A stretch of 64,000 nt of DNA from an uncultured Allomuricauda sp. (GCF_947495325.1 NZ_CANLYK010000001.1:1846178-1910177); one strand, 5' to 3'. Numbered from the stretch's first letter, positions 30,706 to 40,997 are shown. The notes: a model not told the origin generated them from the sequence alone. Numbers and translations are program-made.

Positions 30706-31383
30706 CTATGGAGTACTATTACTTACTTGCAACAACTTTCCGTTATACAATTTTTGACCTGTCAATGAAAAATCCTTAATATAAGTAGCCATTTCTTTTG
30801 CCGTTACCGGTGCTTCGTAACCTGGAAAGGCTTCCTCCAACATTTCCGTCTGTACTGCTCCCAATGCCAGCACATTAAAACTGGGACCGGTCTCTTTAAA
30901 TTCTTCCGCCCATAGCTCTGTAAGGGTAATTACGGCACCTTTACTGGAACTATATGCCGAAAGTCCTGGAAATTTCATACTCCCCTGTACTCCACCCATT
31001 GAACTAATGGTTAACACATGTCCATCCTTGTCCATTTTTGGGAGTGTAGTCTTGGTCATTTCAGCCACTCCAAACACGTTTACTTTGTAAACGGTTTCAA
31101 ATTCTTCTTGGGAAGTCTCCAAAAATGGCTTGTTCAATAGATTCCCAGCATTATTGATAAGGACATCCACCTTGTCCCAATCCTTAAGAAAATCCGAGAT
31201 TCTTTTAAAGTCTTTCGGGTTTGCCAAATCAAAAGAAAAAGAATGCACATTGGACAACTTCAATTCCTTTATGGGTTTTTCATTACGAGATAATGCCAAA
31301 ACTTCATGCCCTTCTTGGGAAAAGAGCTTTACGAGTTCAAACCCTATACCTCTACTTGTTCCTGTGATAATAATATTCGCCAT
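30706..31383 (-). CDS. SDR family oxidoreductase
   Basis: IIITGTSRGIGFELVKLF; LINNAGNLLNKP; YSSSKGAVITLTE. Confidence 0.88.
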   Translation of the reverse strand: MANIIITGTSRGIGFELVKLFSQEGHEVLALSRNEKPIKELKLSNVHSFSFDLANPKDFKRISDFLKDWDKVDVLINNAGNLLNKPFLETSQEEFETVYKVNVFGVAEMTKTTLPKMDKDGHVLTISSMGGVQGSMKFPGLSAYSSSKGAVITLTELWAEEFKETGPSFNVLALGAVQTEMLEEAFPGYEAPVTAKEMATYIKDFSLTGQKLYNGKLLQVSNSTP

Positions 31384-31421
31384 AGAGAAACCCCCTCAAC
31401 TACGCTTGGGGTGGTCTTATG

Positions 31422-32462
31422 TTAATGAATTTTAATTTCTTGGGTCGGTGCATTGGAAATTCCCTCCAACACAGGTAGCATTTTATTTACCAAAGTTGCC
31501 ATATGGTCAAAATCCATTATATCATTTTCATCTCCTACTTTGTGATAATGGTCAAAATTGGTAAAATCAAAGGTGCAATAGGTATGTGATGGCACTCCAA
31601 ATTCTTGGTAAAATGGATAATTGTCCGATCTCTGGAAAAGATTGTATTCACTTGCTGTTGGTAAATATCCTACTAAATTCTCCTTAGCATACTCGTTATT
31701 TACCGCGGCTAAGTTGGATTTTTTGTAACCAGTTACATAAACAAAATAGTCCTTCCCTTGTAATGGAACCCCTGTCATTTCAAAATTCAACATGGCATAT
31801 AGGTTTAAGTCTTTTGCTTTTAGCTTTTTTGCCAAATGTTTTGAACCCAACAAGCCTTTTTCTTCTGCGCTGAACAAGGCAAATATCAAGCTTCTCTTGT
31901 TCGTTTTTTCTGTTCCGAAGTATCTTGCCAATTCCATTACCGTTGTGGTTCCAGAAGCATTGTCGTTCGCCCCGTTTGCAATCGCATCTCCTTTATCAAT
32001 GGTAATTATTCCTATATGATCATAGTGGGCGCCAATTACGATATATTCATTCTTTAAAACAGGATCATTTCCTTCAACAATCCCAACAACATTGTAAGAT
32101 GTCTTTTTGTAATTGGAAAGTGTATCCCGATACGATTCAAAATATGGGGCAATGCCATACGACTTAAAGTAGTTTTCAATGTATGTTGCGGCCATTTCAA
32201 TACCTTCACTTCCAGAATCTCTTCCTTTTAAATCATCCGAAGCAAGATAATTCATGATTTCACCCACTCGTTCCGGATTTGTAAACATTTTCAAGGAGCT
32301 GCCAGAAGCTTTCACATCCATTGCTTCATCTGCAATGCTGCCTTTTACACCTTCTGGACCTGACACTGTTGTTTGCGTTGGAACCGTTGTTGTTTCCCGC
32401 ATTTGTGTTGACCCGCAACTAGCCAATAGCCCAATTACAAAAACACATAAAACTTTTTTCAT
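31422..32462 (-). CDS. M28 family metallopeptidase, lipoprotein
   Basis: Lipobox LLASCGST; GAHYDHIG, NGANDNASGTTTVMELAR, FALFSAEEKGLLGSKH. Confidence 0.9.
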   Translation of the reverse strand: MKKVLCVFVIGLLASCGSTQMRETTTVPTQTTVSGPEGVKGSIADEAMDVKASGSSLKMFTNPERVGEIMNYLASDDLKGRDSGSEGIEMAATYIENYFKSYGIAPYFESYRDTLSNYKKTSYNVVGIVEGNDPVLKNEYIVIGAHYDHIGIITIDKGDAIANGANDNASGTTTVMELARYFGTEKTNKRSLIFALFSAEEKGLLGSKHLAKKLKAKDLNLYAMLNFEMTGVPLQGKDYFVYVTGYKKSNLAAVNNEYAKENLVGYLPTASEYNLFQRSDNYPFYQEFGVPSHTYCTFDFTNFDHYHKVGDENDIMDFDHMATLVNKMLPVLEGISNAPTQEIKIH

Positions 32463-32490
32463 ATCTCTATTTTAGAATCTTTTAAAGATA

Positions 32491-32517
32491 AAAAAAGCAT
32501 CCTAAAAAGGATGCTTT
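32491..32517 (-). terminator. Intrinsic terminator between the pdhC and M28 genes
   Basis: aaaaaagcatcctaaaaaggatgcttt hairpin downstream of the minus-strand pdhC gene. Confidence 0.75.
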
Positions 32518-32554
32518 CACATTTTATTCTTCTCTTAACCGTAATTGACCACAT

Positions 32555-34180
32555 TTATGCCAACATGGTAACAGGGTTTTCTAAATAAGCCCTTAGTGTT
32601 TGTAAAAACTGGGCACCTACAGCTCCATCAACCGTTCTATGGTCACATGCCAAGGTTACTTTCATTGTATTGCCCACAACAATTTCACCATTTTTAACCA
32701 CTGGCTTTTCAACTATTGCTCCAACGGATAAAATAGCTGAATTTGGTTTATTGATGATGGATGTAAATTCCTGAATTCCAAACATTCCAAGGTTGGATAC
32801 CGTAAAAGTACTACCTTCCATTTCATCCGGTTTTACTTTCTTGGTTCTTGCTCTTCCTGCCAAGTCCTTCACTGAAGCACCTATTTGTGTTAAGCTCAAT
32901 TGGTCTGCAAATTTTATAACAGGAACAACCAAACCTTCATCTACCGCAACAGCAACACCCATATGGATGTGATGCTTGTATATCGTAGCTTCATCTGTCC
33001 ATGTTGTATTTACTTGTGGATGTTTTTTCAATGCCATTGCACAAGCTTTTAATACCATATCATTAAAAGATACTTTGGTATCTGGCAAACTATTTATCTG
33101 CACTCTTGATGCCTTAGCGTTGTCCATATCCACTTCAATTGTCAAGTAGAAATGTGGAGCACTGAATTTAGAAGCACCCAAATGTTTGGTGATTGCTTTT
33201 CGCATGGAAGAGTTTTTCACTTCTTCCTGACTTTCCTCACCAACGGGCAAGTTGATAGGAGCTATCGGGGTAGCGGAAGTTTCCGCTTTTTCAGCAGTTG
33301 GAGCCGAAACTTGTGAAGGTTGGAAATTCTCGACATCTCGCTTTACAATTCGACCATGATCTCCTGATCCACTTACTTCTGCTAAGTTAATTCCTTTGTC
33401 ACTGGCAATTTTCTTTGCCAAAGGCGAGGCTAGAATACGTCCATTTTGAGAAGTAGTTGTTTGTACCGGAGCTTCCTGAACCGCTGGTGCAGCTGTCTGA
33501 ACCTCAGCTTTTGGAGCGCTTTCAACCGGGCTTGAACCTGAAGAGGCATTTAAAACGGCATTGACATCTGTTCCTTCTGGGCCAATAACGGCCAAAACCT
33601 CATCTACAGGAGCTGATTCTCCTTCTTGAATTCCGATGTGCAACAAAGTACCTGAATAGAAGGATTCAAATTCCATGGTAGCCTTATCTGTTTCAATCTC
33701 GGCCAAAATATCTCCTTCTTCTACCGTATCTCCCACTTTTTTAAGCCATGTTGCCACAGTACCTTCTTCCATGGTATCGCTCAATCTGGGCATGGCAATG
33801 ACTTCCACTCCTTCAGGAATATCAGCCGTAGGTGTTGTTTCAGAAGTAGAAGCAACAATAGCTTCCGGAGCACTTTCGGTGGCAGGTGCTTCTGAGGTTG
33901 CAGAATCTGCACTACCACTCAACAAACCAGAAATATCTTCACCATCTTCGCCAATAATCGCCAAAAGCGAATCCACTGGAGCTCCATCTCCTTCTTCAAT
34001 TCCTATATGAAGTAATGTACCTTCATGGAAGGACTCAAATTCCATAGTGGCCTTATCTGTTTCAATCTCGGCCAAAATATCTCCTTCTTCAACCTTGTCT
34101 CCCACTTTTTTGAGCCATTTAGCCACGGTACCTTCCTCCATGGTGTCACTCAATCTAGGCATATTGATTACTTCTGCCAT
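32555..34180 (-). CDS. pdhC: Pyruvate dehydrogenase complex E2, dihydrolipoamide acetyltransferase with two lipoyl domains
   Basis: Two lipoyl motifs (EIETDKATMEFES, twice), peripheral-subunit binding domain, catalytic DHRTVDGAVGAQFL. Confidence 0.93.
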   Translation of the reverse strand: MAEVINMPRLSDTMEEGTVAKWLKKVGDKVEEGDILAEIETDKATMEFESFHEGTLLHIGIEEGDGAPVDSLLAIIGEDGEDISGLLSGSADSATSEAPATESAPEAIVASTSETTPTADIPEGVEVIAMPRLSDTMEEGTVATWLKKVGDTVEEGDILAEIETDKATMEFESFYSGTLLHIGIQEGESAPVDEVLAVIGPEGTDVNAVLNASSGSSPVESAPKAEVQTAAPAVQEAPVQTTTSQNGRILASPLAKKIASDKGINLAEVSGSGDHGRIVKRDVENFQPSQVSAPTAEKAETSATPIAPINLPVGEESQEEVKNSSMRKAITKHLGASKFSAPHFYLTIEVDMDNAKASRVQINSLPDTKVSFNDMVLKACAMALKKHPQVNTTWTDEATIYKHHIHMGVAVAVDEGLVVPVIKFADQLSLTQIGASVKDLAGRARTKKVKPDEMEGSTFTVSNLGMFGIQEFTSIINKPNSAILSVGAIVEKPVVKNGEIVVGNTMKVTLACDHRTVDGAVGAQFLQTLRAYLENPVTMLA

Positions 34181-34184
34181 CTAC

Positions 34185-35183
34185 TTATAATTTATGTTGT
34201 AAAAATGGATAATCTTCTTGTTCGTAAACCGTATCGTATAGTTGTTGAACTGGGGGGAAATCTGATTCTTCAGCAAACTTCTCACATTCCGATACCAAAC
34301 TTTTTACCCTTTTATCAATCTCCTTGATTTCATCCTCAGATGCATATCCCTTTTCAAAAATCACATCTTTAACCTGAGTGATTGGGTCTATTTTTTTATA
34401 TTCTTCAACCTCTTCTTTTGTTCGATAATGTTGCGCATCTGACATGGAATGTCCACGGTAACGATAAGTCTTCATCTCTAGGAAAGTAGGCCCTCCTCCA
34501 GAGCGAGCCCTTTCTATGGCTTTATCAACTTCTTTGGCAACAATGGTAGGGTCCATACCATCAACAGGACCACAAGGCATTTCATATCCTAGTCCCAGTT
34601 TCCATATTTCGGTGGAATATGACGTTCTTGCTACTGAGGTTCCCATAGCGTATCCGTTATTTTCACAGATGAACACTACAGGCAATTGCCAAAGCATTGC
34701 CAAGTTGAAAGCTTCATGCAAAGAACCTTGACGAACTGCACCATCACCCATATAACATAGAGTAACATTATCTCTTTTAAAGTATTTATCCGCAAAGGCC
34801 AATCCAGCTCCCAGAGGAATCTGTCCTCCGACTATTCCATGTCCACCATAAAATCGGTGTTCTTTGGAAAAAATATGCATAGAACCACCCATACCTTTGG
34901 AGGTACCCGTTACTTTTCCAAAAAGCTCAGCCATTACCCTTTTTGGGTCTACCCCCATCCCAATTGGTTGCACATGGTTCCTGTATGCCGTTATCATTCT
35001 ATCCTTGGTCAAATCCATTGCATGTAATGAGCCCGCCAAAACAGCTTCCTGACCATTATATAGATGTAGAAAACCTCTAACTTTTTGTTGAATATAAACT
35101 GCAGCAAGTTTGTCCTCGAACTTTCTCCAGAACAACATGTCTTCGTACCATTTTAGGTAAACCTCTTTGGTGATTTTTTTCAT
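34185..35183 (-). CDS. pdhA: Pyruvate dehydrogenase E1 alpha subunit
   Basis: GFLHLYNGQEAVLAGS; TPP motif GDGAVRQGSLHEAFNLAMLWQLPVVFICENN. Confidence 0.94.
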   Translation of the reverse strand: MKKITKEVYLKWYEDMLFWRKFEDKLAAVYIQQKVRGFLHLYNGQEAVLAGSLHAMDLTKDRMITAYRNHVQPIGMGVDPKRVMAELFGKVTGTSKGMGGSMHIFSKEHRFYGGHGIVGGQIPLGAGLAFADKYFKRDNVTLCYMGDGAVRQGSLHEAFNLAMLWQLPVVFICENNGYAMGTSVARTSYSTEIWKLGLGYEMPCGPVDGMDPTIVAKEVDKAIERARSGGGPTFLEMKTYRYRGHSMSDAQHYRTKEEVEEYKKIDPITQVKDVIFEKGYASEDEIKEIDKRVKSLVSECEKFAEESDFPPVQQLYDTVYEQEDYPFLQHKL

Positions 35184-35264
35184 TAACGGTTATATTATAT
35201 GAAATTCTTCAGTGTTGAAGAACAGCAAAAATACATATATATCTGTTTTGTAAAAACATTTGGT

Positions 35265-35756
35265 TTAAGAATCGCTCAAAAATGAACTGCTAAATGCCAG
35301 TGGTAAAATATCAGCAACGGAATCACACTTATATATTGGTCCTATTTGGCCTCGAAGCAACAATGAAACAGGCGTTTTTTGTTTTTGCTCATACTCAATG
35401 ATAGATTGCCTGCAATTGCCACATGGACCTGCAGGGGTATCGACCACATAATCCTTTGAAGTTGCACTAATAGCAATGGTTTTGATAGGAATACCAGGAT
35501 ATTTTGCTCCAGCCTGAAATATGGCTACACGTTCTGCACAAAGCCCTGATGGATACGATGAATTCTCCTGATTATTGCCAATGACCGTTTCTCCATTTTC
35601 CAACAGGACAGCCGCTCCTACCTTAAAATTTGAATAAGGTGCATAGGCATTCTCCCTAGCTTTTTCCGCATCACTTAACAATTTTTGTTCGTTTCGTGAC
35701 AGATCTTCTTCATTCTCATAAATGGAAAGCTCAAAACCAATATGTTGTTTCTTCAT
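35265..35756 (-). CDS. cdd: Cytidine deaminase
   Basis: APYSNFKVGAAVLLENG; CAERVAIF; GPCGNCRQSI. Confidence 0.92.
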   Translation of the reverse strand: MKKQHIGFELSIYENEEDLSRNEQKLLSDAEKARENAYAPYSNFKVGAAVLLENGETVIGNNQENSSYPSGLCAERVAIFQAGAKYPGIPIKTIAISATSKDYVVDTPAGPCGNCRQSIIEYEQKQKTPVSLLLRGQIGPIYKCDSVADILPLAFSSSFLSDS

Positions 35757-35789
35757 TCTGATTCTGTGTTAGGTATTGACCAAAAATAA

Positions 35790-35815
35790 GAAAACCTGTC
35801 GATGGACAGGTTTTC
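35790..35815 (-). terminator. Intrinsic terminator downstream of porV
   Basis: gaaaacctgtcgatggacaggttttc hairpin with T-rich flank, between the porV 3' end and the cdd start. Confidence 0.75.
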
Positions 35816-35836
35816 TTGTGATTTTATTGTTTTTGT

Positions 35837-36982
35837 TTAGTCATTCACATACTCCTCACCTAAGTTGAAGGTAAGGGAAAAACGCAATGTATTTTCCAAT
35901 GGGTTTCTTACCTGCGCTGTGGAGAACAAATACGACAAATCAATTTGAGTAGCTTTGAATTTAAAACCTGCCCCTAATGTCATAAATTGTCTTGCGCCTT
36001 TTTCCTCATTTTCATTGAAATATCCTGCCCTAAGCATAAATGCATCCTGATATCTATATTCCGCACCAAGTGCCCAAGTAATCTCTTTAAGTTCTTCCCC
36101 AAAGCCATCAGGAGCATCTCCGAAAGATTCAAAAACACCACTTAAAAATCCTATTTGCTGATACTCATCACTATCTTCTGCTGTAATCTGCCCATCTCCA
36201 GTAAAATCTCTAGGTGTTGGCACCAATAACTTGTTGAATTCTGTATGGAGTGCTATTACATTATCTTGATCTAGGATAAAATCAAATCCAGCACCAAACT
36301 TAAGATTTGTGGGCAAGAAATTTTCCTGACCCCCTTCATCATATTGAATTTTGCCTCCCAGATTGGAAATATTGAATCCCGCTCTCCAACGGCCATCAAA
36401 ACTGTTATACGCAATCTCCCTTGATCGGAAAAAACCGGAAATGTCTACAGCAAATCCATTTGCAGCTTGGGAATCTTGCGTCCCTTCCTGAAGTCTAAGG
36501 TTTGAACTGATAAATCTTCCTCCCACCGCCATTGAAAATGTTTGACTCAATTTTAAAGAGTAGGATACATCAATAGCAAATTCGTTTGGTTTGACCAACG
36601 TTCCCTGCTCATCAATAGTTTGTCTTAGTTCTATATCCCCCAGACCAAAATATCTAATACTAAATGCAAAAGCACTGCGATCGTTAATTTTACTAAAATA
36701 ATTGGCATTTAAGAGGGAGACATCATTAACAATACTTTCCAAGTATGGTGTATAGCTTACCCCTATGCCTGTTTTTTGGTTGGCAAAAGCATACTTGGCT
36801 GGATTCCATTGCTGGGAAAAGACATCAACGGATGTAGCCACTCCCATATCTCCCATACCAGATGCTCTAGCGTCAGCGGCAATGTTTAAAAAAGGAACAC
36901 CTGTTGTTACTCTACGATCTTCCTGCGCACTTGCAAAAGGGGCTATGGCAAGGATCACTACCAATATCAGTAACTTTTTCAT
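35837..36982 (-). CDS. porV: Type IX secretion system outer membrane protein PorV
   Basis: VPFLNIAADARASGMGDMGVATSVDVFSQQWNPAKYAF; beta-barrel protein adjacent to gldJ. Confidence 0.9.
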   Translation of the reverse strand: MKKLLILVVILAIAPFASAQEDRRVTTGVPFLNIAADARASGMGDMGVATSVDVFSQQWNPAKYAFANQKTGIGVSYTPYLESIVNDVSLLNANYFSKINDRSAFAFSIRYFGLGDIELRQTIDEQGTLVKPNEFAIDVSYSLKLSQTFSMAVGGRFISSNLRLQEGTQDSQAANGFAVDISGFFRSREIAYNSFDGRWRAGFNISNLGGKIQYDEGGQENFLPTNLKFGAGFDFILDQDNVIALHTEFNKLLVPTPRDFTGDGQITAEDSDEYQQIGFLSGVFESFGDAPDGFGEELKEITWALGAEYRYQDAFMLRAGYFNENEEKGARQFMTLGAGFKFKATQIDLSYLFSTAQVRNPLENTLRFSLTFNLGEEYVND

Positions 36983-37379
36983 TTTAAGCGTTTAGCGTTT
37001 AGTAAATATTTAAGGTCTTTACCTTCTAAAGAATCACAATATCTTTAGATGTCTTACATGTAAACGAACTTTTCTATAAATTCTTGTAATCAATACCTCT
37101 TTTTTTAACCAAGCCTTAATTACAAGCTGATACCTCTGCTTTATATAAATCAAAATTAGAGCATGAAACAGTTAAAACCTCAACTGAGCCATACTATTTT
37201 CAAACCTATGGCGTTTAAATTCTACAGATGTTTGTTGAATGGTTGCAATAATTATTTTCCAGACACAAAATATTATGGTCAAAACATCGTTTTATTGCCA
37301 TTACAGGTTTTAATAAATCAAATCAAGTTAAAGTAGCTAGGGATGAAACCCTAAGTTTTAAAGTACTCAAGCCCAAATT

Positions 37380-39041
37380 ATGAAAAAACACTTTATAAAA
37401 GTTGTACTTTCTTTCGCAGTAGTTGTTGGAGGTTTTTCTAGTTGTAAAAATTCCTCATCTTCTTCTTCCAAAAATGTATCAAGAGCCACAGGATGGAAGA
37501 TCAATGCAAAAGAAGGTGGTTTTCAATATAATTCAGATTTCAAGGAACAAGTAACTCCTCCTGGAACTGTTTTTATTGAAGGGGGAACATTTACCAAAGG
37601 TAAAGTTCAAGATGATATTATGCATGATTGGAACAATACACCCACGCAACAGCATGTGCAATCATTCTATATGGATGAAACTGAGGTGACCAATGTAATG
37701 TATTTGGAATATTTGGATTATCTGAAAGCGGTGTATCCACCAGAAAATCCAAACTATAAAAATATTTATAACGGAGCATTGCCTGATACCTTGGTTTGGA
37801 GAAACAGATTGGGTTTCAATGAAACTATGACCAATAGTTACTTAAGACACCCTGCATATGCGGAATATCCCGTTGTTGGTGTTAACTGGGTACAAGCCTC
37901 ACAATATGCGGAGTGGAGAACCGATAGGGTTAATGAAGCCATGTTGGAAAAAGAAGGGTACTTGGCTCAAGATGCAAAATATAAAGTATTGAATGGTGAA
38001 ATCGGCGGTACTTTTAGTACTGAAGCCTATTTGAACAACCCAGAATCAGTTTATGGGGGTCAAATAGACTCTTTACAAGGAAAACAAAAGCGTGATTCCA
38101 TTAATACGTTTGCCAAAAGAAGTAGTGGTGTCATTATGCCAGAATACAGACTTCCAACTGAAACAGAATGGGAATATGCAGCTCAGGCACTCATTGGTTC
38201 CAGAGAATACAATAACTATAGAGGTAGAAAAAAATATCCATGGGAAGGTGATTATACCAGAAATGGACAGCGTGTAGGTCGTGGTGACCAATTGGCCAAC
38301 TTTAAGCAAGCTAAAGGTGACTATGGTGGAATTGCCGGATGGTCTGATGATGGAGCCGACATCACTGCTGAAGTAAAATCATACAAGTCAAACGATTTTG
38401 GTCTTTATGATATGGCTGGTAATGTATCTGAATGGGTAGCTGATGTTTATCGTCCTATTGTTGATGATGAGATAAGTGATTTTAACTATTACCGAGGAAA
38501 TATATTCCTTAAAAAAGCTATTGATGAAGATGGTAAGGTAAAAGTTTTACAAGAAGAAGAGATTGTCTATGATACGCTACCAAACGGAAAAATCGTAGCC
38601 ATGAATTTACCTGGTGAAATTGAAATGGTTGCAGTAAATGAGGAAGAAACTTATTTACGTACCAACTTTTCATCCAGTGATAACAGAGGTTACCGAGATG
38701 GTGATGCAGGTTCTTCCAGATTTTTTGAAAGATTTAGTGATGAGAATGACAATAGAAAAATGTACGACTCGCCAAAGCATAAGGTTGAGCGTGATTCTAC
38801 AGGTAAGATTCTCCGTCAGTATGACACTTCCAACTACAGAACTTCTTTGATTAATGATGAAGTACGTGTTTACAAGGGAGGTTCCTGGAGAGATAGAGCA
38901 TTTTGGCTAGATCCAGCGCAGCGTAGATACCTACCGCAATACATGGCAACAGATGATGTTGGATTCAGATGTGCGATGTCCAGGGTTGGTTCTAAGTCCA
39001 AAACAAAGAACAAAACGGTAAGGCACAAAAAAGCTAAATAG
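37380..39041 (+). CDS. gldJ: Gliding motility lipoprotein GldJ
   Basis: Lipobox GGFSSCKN; SUMF1/FGE-sulfatase-like domain (GTVFIEGGTFTKGK, YMDETEVTNVMYLEYLDYL, GLYDMAGNVSEWVADVYRP, GGSWRDRAFWLDPAQRRYLP). Confidence 0.92.
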   Translation: MKKHFIKVVLSFAVVVGGFSSCKNSSSSSSKNVSRATGWKINAKEGGFQYNSDFKEQVTPPGTVFIEGGTFTKGKVQDDIMHDWNNTPTQQHVQSFYMDETEVTNVMYLEYLDYLKAVYPPENPNYKNIYNGALPDTLVWRNRLGFNETMTNSYLRHPAYAEYPVVGVNWVQASQYAEWRTDRVNEAMLEKEGYLAQDAKYKVLNGEIGGTFSTEAYLNNPESVYGGQIDSLQGKQKRDSINTFAKRSSGVIMPEYRLPTETEWEYAAQALIGSREYNNYRGRKKYPWEGDYTRNGQRVGRGDQLANFKQAKGDYGGIAGWSDDGADITAEVKSYKSNDFGLYDMAGNVSEWVADVYRPIVDDEISDFNYYRGNIFLKKAIDEDGKVKVLQEEEIVYDTLPNGKIVAMNLPGEIEMVAVNEEETYLRTNFSSSDNRGYRDGDAGSSRFFERFSDENDNRKMYDSPKHKVERDSTGKILRQYDTSNYRTSLINDEVRVYKGGSWRDRAFWLDPAQRRYLPQYMATDDVGFRCAMSRVGSKSKTKNKTVRHKKAK

Positions 39042-39063
39042 AGCATTCAGAAAGATATTTCAT

Positions 39064-39096
39064 AAAAGCCCTGATTATAAATCAGGGCTTTTTTTT
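39064..39096 (+). terminator. Intrinsic terminator after gldJ
   Basis: aaaagccctgattataaatcagggctttttttt hairpin plus T tract. Confidence 0.88.
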
Positions 39097-39107
39097 ATCT
39101 TCGAATT

Positions 39108-40382
39108 ATGACATTGGAAGAACTTCACGCACTGTTTTTACAGTATCCCTCAATTTGCACAGATACACGTAAAATAACGAAAGACTGTATATTCTTTGCA
39201 TTAAAAGGCCCCAACTTCAATGGTAACAAATTTGCCAAAGCTGCCCTAAAAAAAGGCGCATCGTATGCTGTAGTTGATGAAGAAGATGATTCCACTCCTG
39301 ACCAGTGTATCTTGGTTGATGATGTTTTGGAAACCCTTCAAAAGCTTGCCACATTCCACCGGAATAAAAATACTGCAAGAGTTATTTCATTGACAGGAAG
39401 CAATGGCAAAACCACTACAAAAGAATTAATTAATCACGTTCTTTCACGTAAGTATAAGACCATTGCAACAAAAGGTAATTTAAACAATCATATAGGAGTA
39501 CCCCTAACCCTATTATCCATAAAACCGGAAACTGAGATAGCCATTGTTGAAATGGGTGCAAACCATCAAGGGGAAATAGCATTTTTAAGTAGTATAGCAC
39601 AGCCAGATTTTGGATATATCACCAACTTCGGAAAAGCCCATTTAGAAGGCTTTGGAGGTGTTGAGGGCGTAATCAAAGGAAAAAGTGAGCTGTATGATTA
39701 TCTAATTCCCCATGGCAGACACATTTTTTTAAATGCAGATGACCCTATACAACAGGAAAAATTGGGTTCTTACATTAACAAGTCTGGTTACAGCCAAGAA
39801 AATCATCAGTATTATACCATCAATTTTGTGTCTGCAAACCCTTTTGTGGTTCTTGAAATGGAAAATATGAGAATTGAAACACAATTGATAGGCAAGTATA
39901 ATTTTTCAAATTGCTGTGCTGCAATTCTTATGGGGAAATACTTTAATGTACCCTTACCAGAAATAAAAACTGCAATTGAGAAGTATCAACCCCAAAACAA
40001 CCGTTCCCAGATAATCACTAAAAATGGGTTTCGTATCATTTTGGATGCTTATAATGCCAATCCAACTAGTATGCAGGCTGCATTAGAGAATTTTGAGCTA
40101 ATAGAAACAGATAATAAGACACTTATTCTTGGTGACATGTTTGAGCTTGGACAAGATGCCGAAAAAGAACATCAATCAATAGTAAACTTGGCAAGAAACA
40201 AAGGGTTTACCCATGCGTTCTTTGTAGGTGAAAACTTCTTCAACACTGAAACTTCATTTAAAAAATTCAAGTCTTTTGACGATTTTAGAAAACATCTTGA
40301 AGAAAATCCATTAAAAACCGGAAACCTTTTGATTAAAGGGTCACGAGGTATGGAATTGGAACGCGTCTTGGATTTGTTATAA
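39108..40382 (+). CDS. murF: UDP-N-acetylmuramoyl-tripeptide--D-alanyl-D-alanine ligase
   Basis: SLTGSNGKTTTKELI; EMGANHQGEIAFLS; DAYNANPTSMQAAL. Confidence 0.94.
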   Translation: MTLEELHALFLQYPSICTDTRKITKDCIFFALKGPNFNGNKFAKAALKKGASYAVVDEEDDSTPDQCILVDDVLETLQKLATFHRNKNTARVISLTGSNGKTTTKELINHVLSRKYKTIATKGNLNNHIGVPLTLLSIKPETEIAIVEMGANHQGEIAFLSSIAQPDFGYITNFGKAHLEGFGGVEGVIKGKSELYDYLIPHGRHIFLNADDPIQQEKLGSYINKSGYSQENHQYYTINFVSANPFVVLEMENMRIETQLIGKYNFSNCCAAILMGKYFNVPLPEIKTAIEKYQPQNNRSQIITKNGFRIILDAYNANPTSMQAALENFELIETDNKTLILGDMFELGQDAEKEHQSIVNLARNKGFTHAFFVGENFFNTETSFKKFKSFDDFRKHLEENPLKTGNLLIKGSRGMELERVLDLL

Positions 40383-40391
40383 GGGAAAATG

Positions 40392-40466
40392 TGGGATATA
40401 CTGGATTCGAACCAGTGACCTCTGCCCTGTCAAGGCAGCGCTCTAAACCAACTGAGCTAATATCCC
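40392..40466 (-). tRNA. tRNA-Val (anticodon GAC)
   Basis: Cloverleaf on minus strand: acceptor GGGATAT/ATATCCC, anticodon arm CTGCC-TTGACAG-GGCAG, T arm CTGGTTCGAATCCAG. CCA not encoded. Confidence 0.93.
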
Positions 40467-40494
40467 ATAAAAGGGCTGCAATATCGTAAAATTG

Positions 40495-40905
40495 TCACCA
40501 ATCTCCATATTCTGCCGAATTCTTTTGGGTTTCATGCAACGAAATATGCAATAGTTGCTCTTTTTCCAATTTTGGTTTCAAAATATCATAAATGACTTTC
40601 ACAAAATGTTCTGTAGAAGGTAGTAATCCTTCAAATTCCGGACAATCCGTGTTTAGGTTCTTATGATCGAACCGATCTTCAATTTCTTCTTCAATAAGGG
40701 TTCCCAAAACTGCCAAATCCATCACAAAACCTGTATCCGGGTTTACTTCACCTCTTATTCTTACTTCCAAATCAAAATTATGCCCATGATAATTTGGACT
40801 ATTGCATTTTCCAAAAACCTCTCTATTCTTTTCATCGCTCCATTTGGGATTGTGCAGTCTATGGGCTGCATTAAAATGGGCTTTTCTGCAAATTGTGGCT
40901 ATCAT
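40495..40905 (-). CDS. queD: 6-carboxytetrahydropterin synthase / 6-pyruvoyl tetrahydropterin synthase family
   Basis: FNAAHRLHN; FGKCNSPNYHGHNFDLEV; LHETQKNSAEY. Confidence 0.9.
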   Translation of the reverse strand: MIATICRKAHFNAAHRLHNPKWSDEKNREVFGKCNSPNYHGHNFDLEVRIRGEVNPDTGFVMDLAVLGTLIEEEIEDRFDHKNLNTDCPEFEGLLPSTEHFVKVIYDILKPKLEKEQLLHISLHETQKNSAEYGDW

Positions 40906-40997
40906 TTCTATGTATGATTCAAGACAGCAAATTTAAGTGAAATTCTATTTTTAAAATTAATAATTGGATGAAATGAAGCTTAAAAAGGAAAACAGAC

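Noticed and set aside
40392-40466. First read as tRNA-Asp from the text GTC
   Set aside because: The gene is on the minus strand; the anticodon loop is TTGACAG, giving anticodon GAC (Val).
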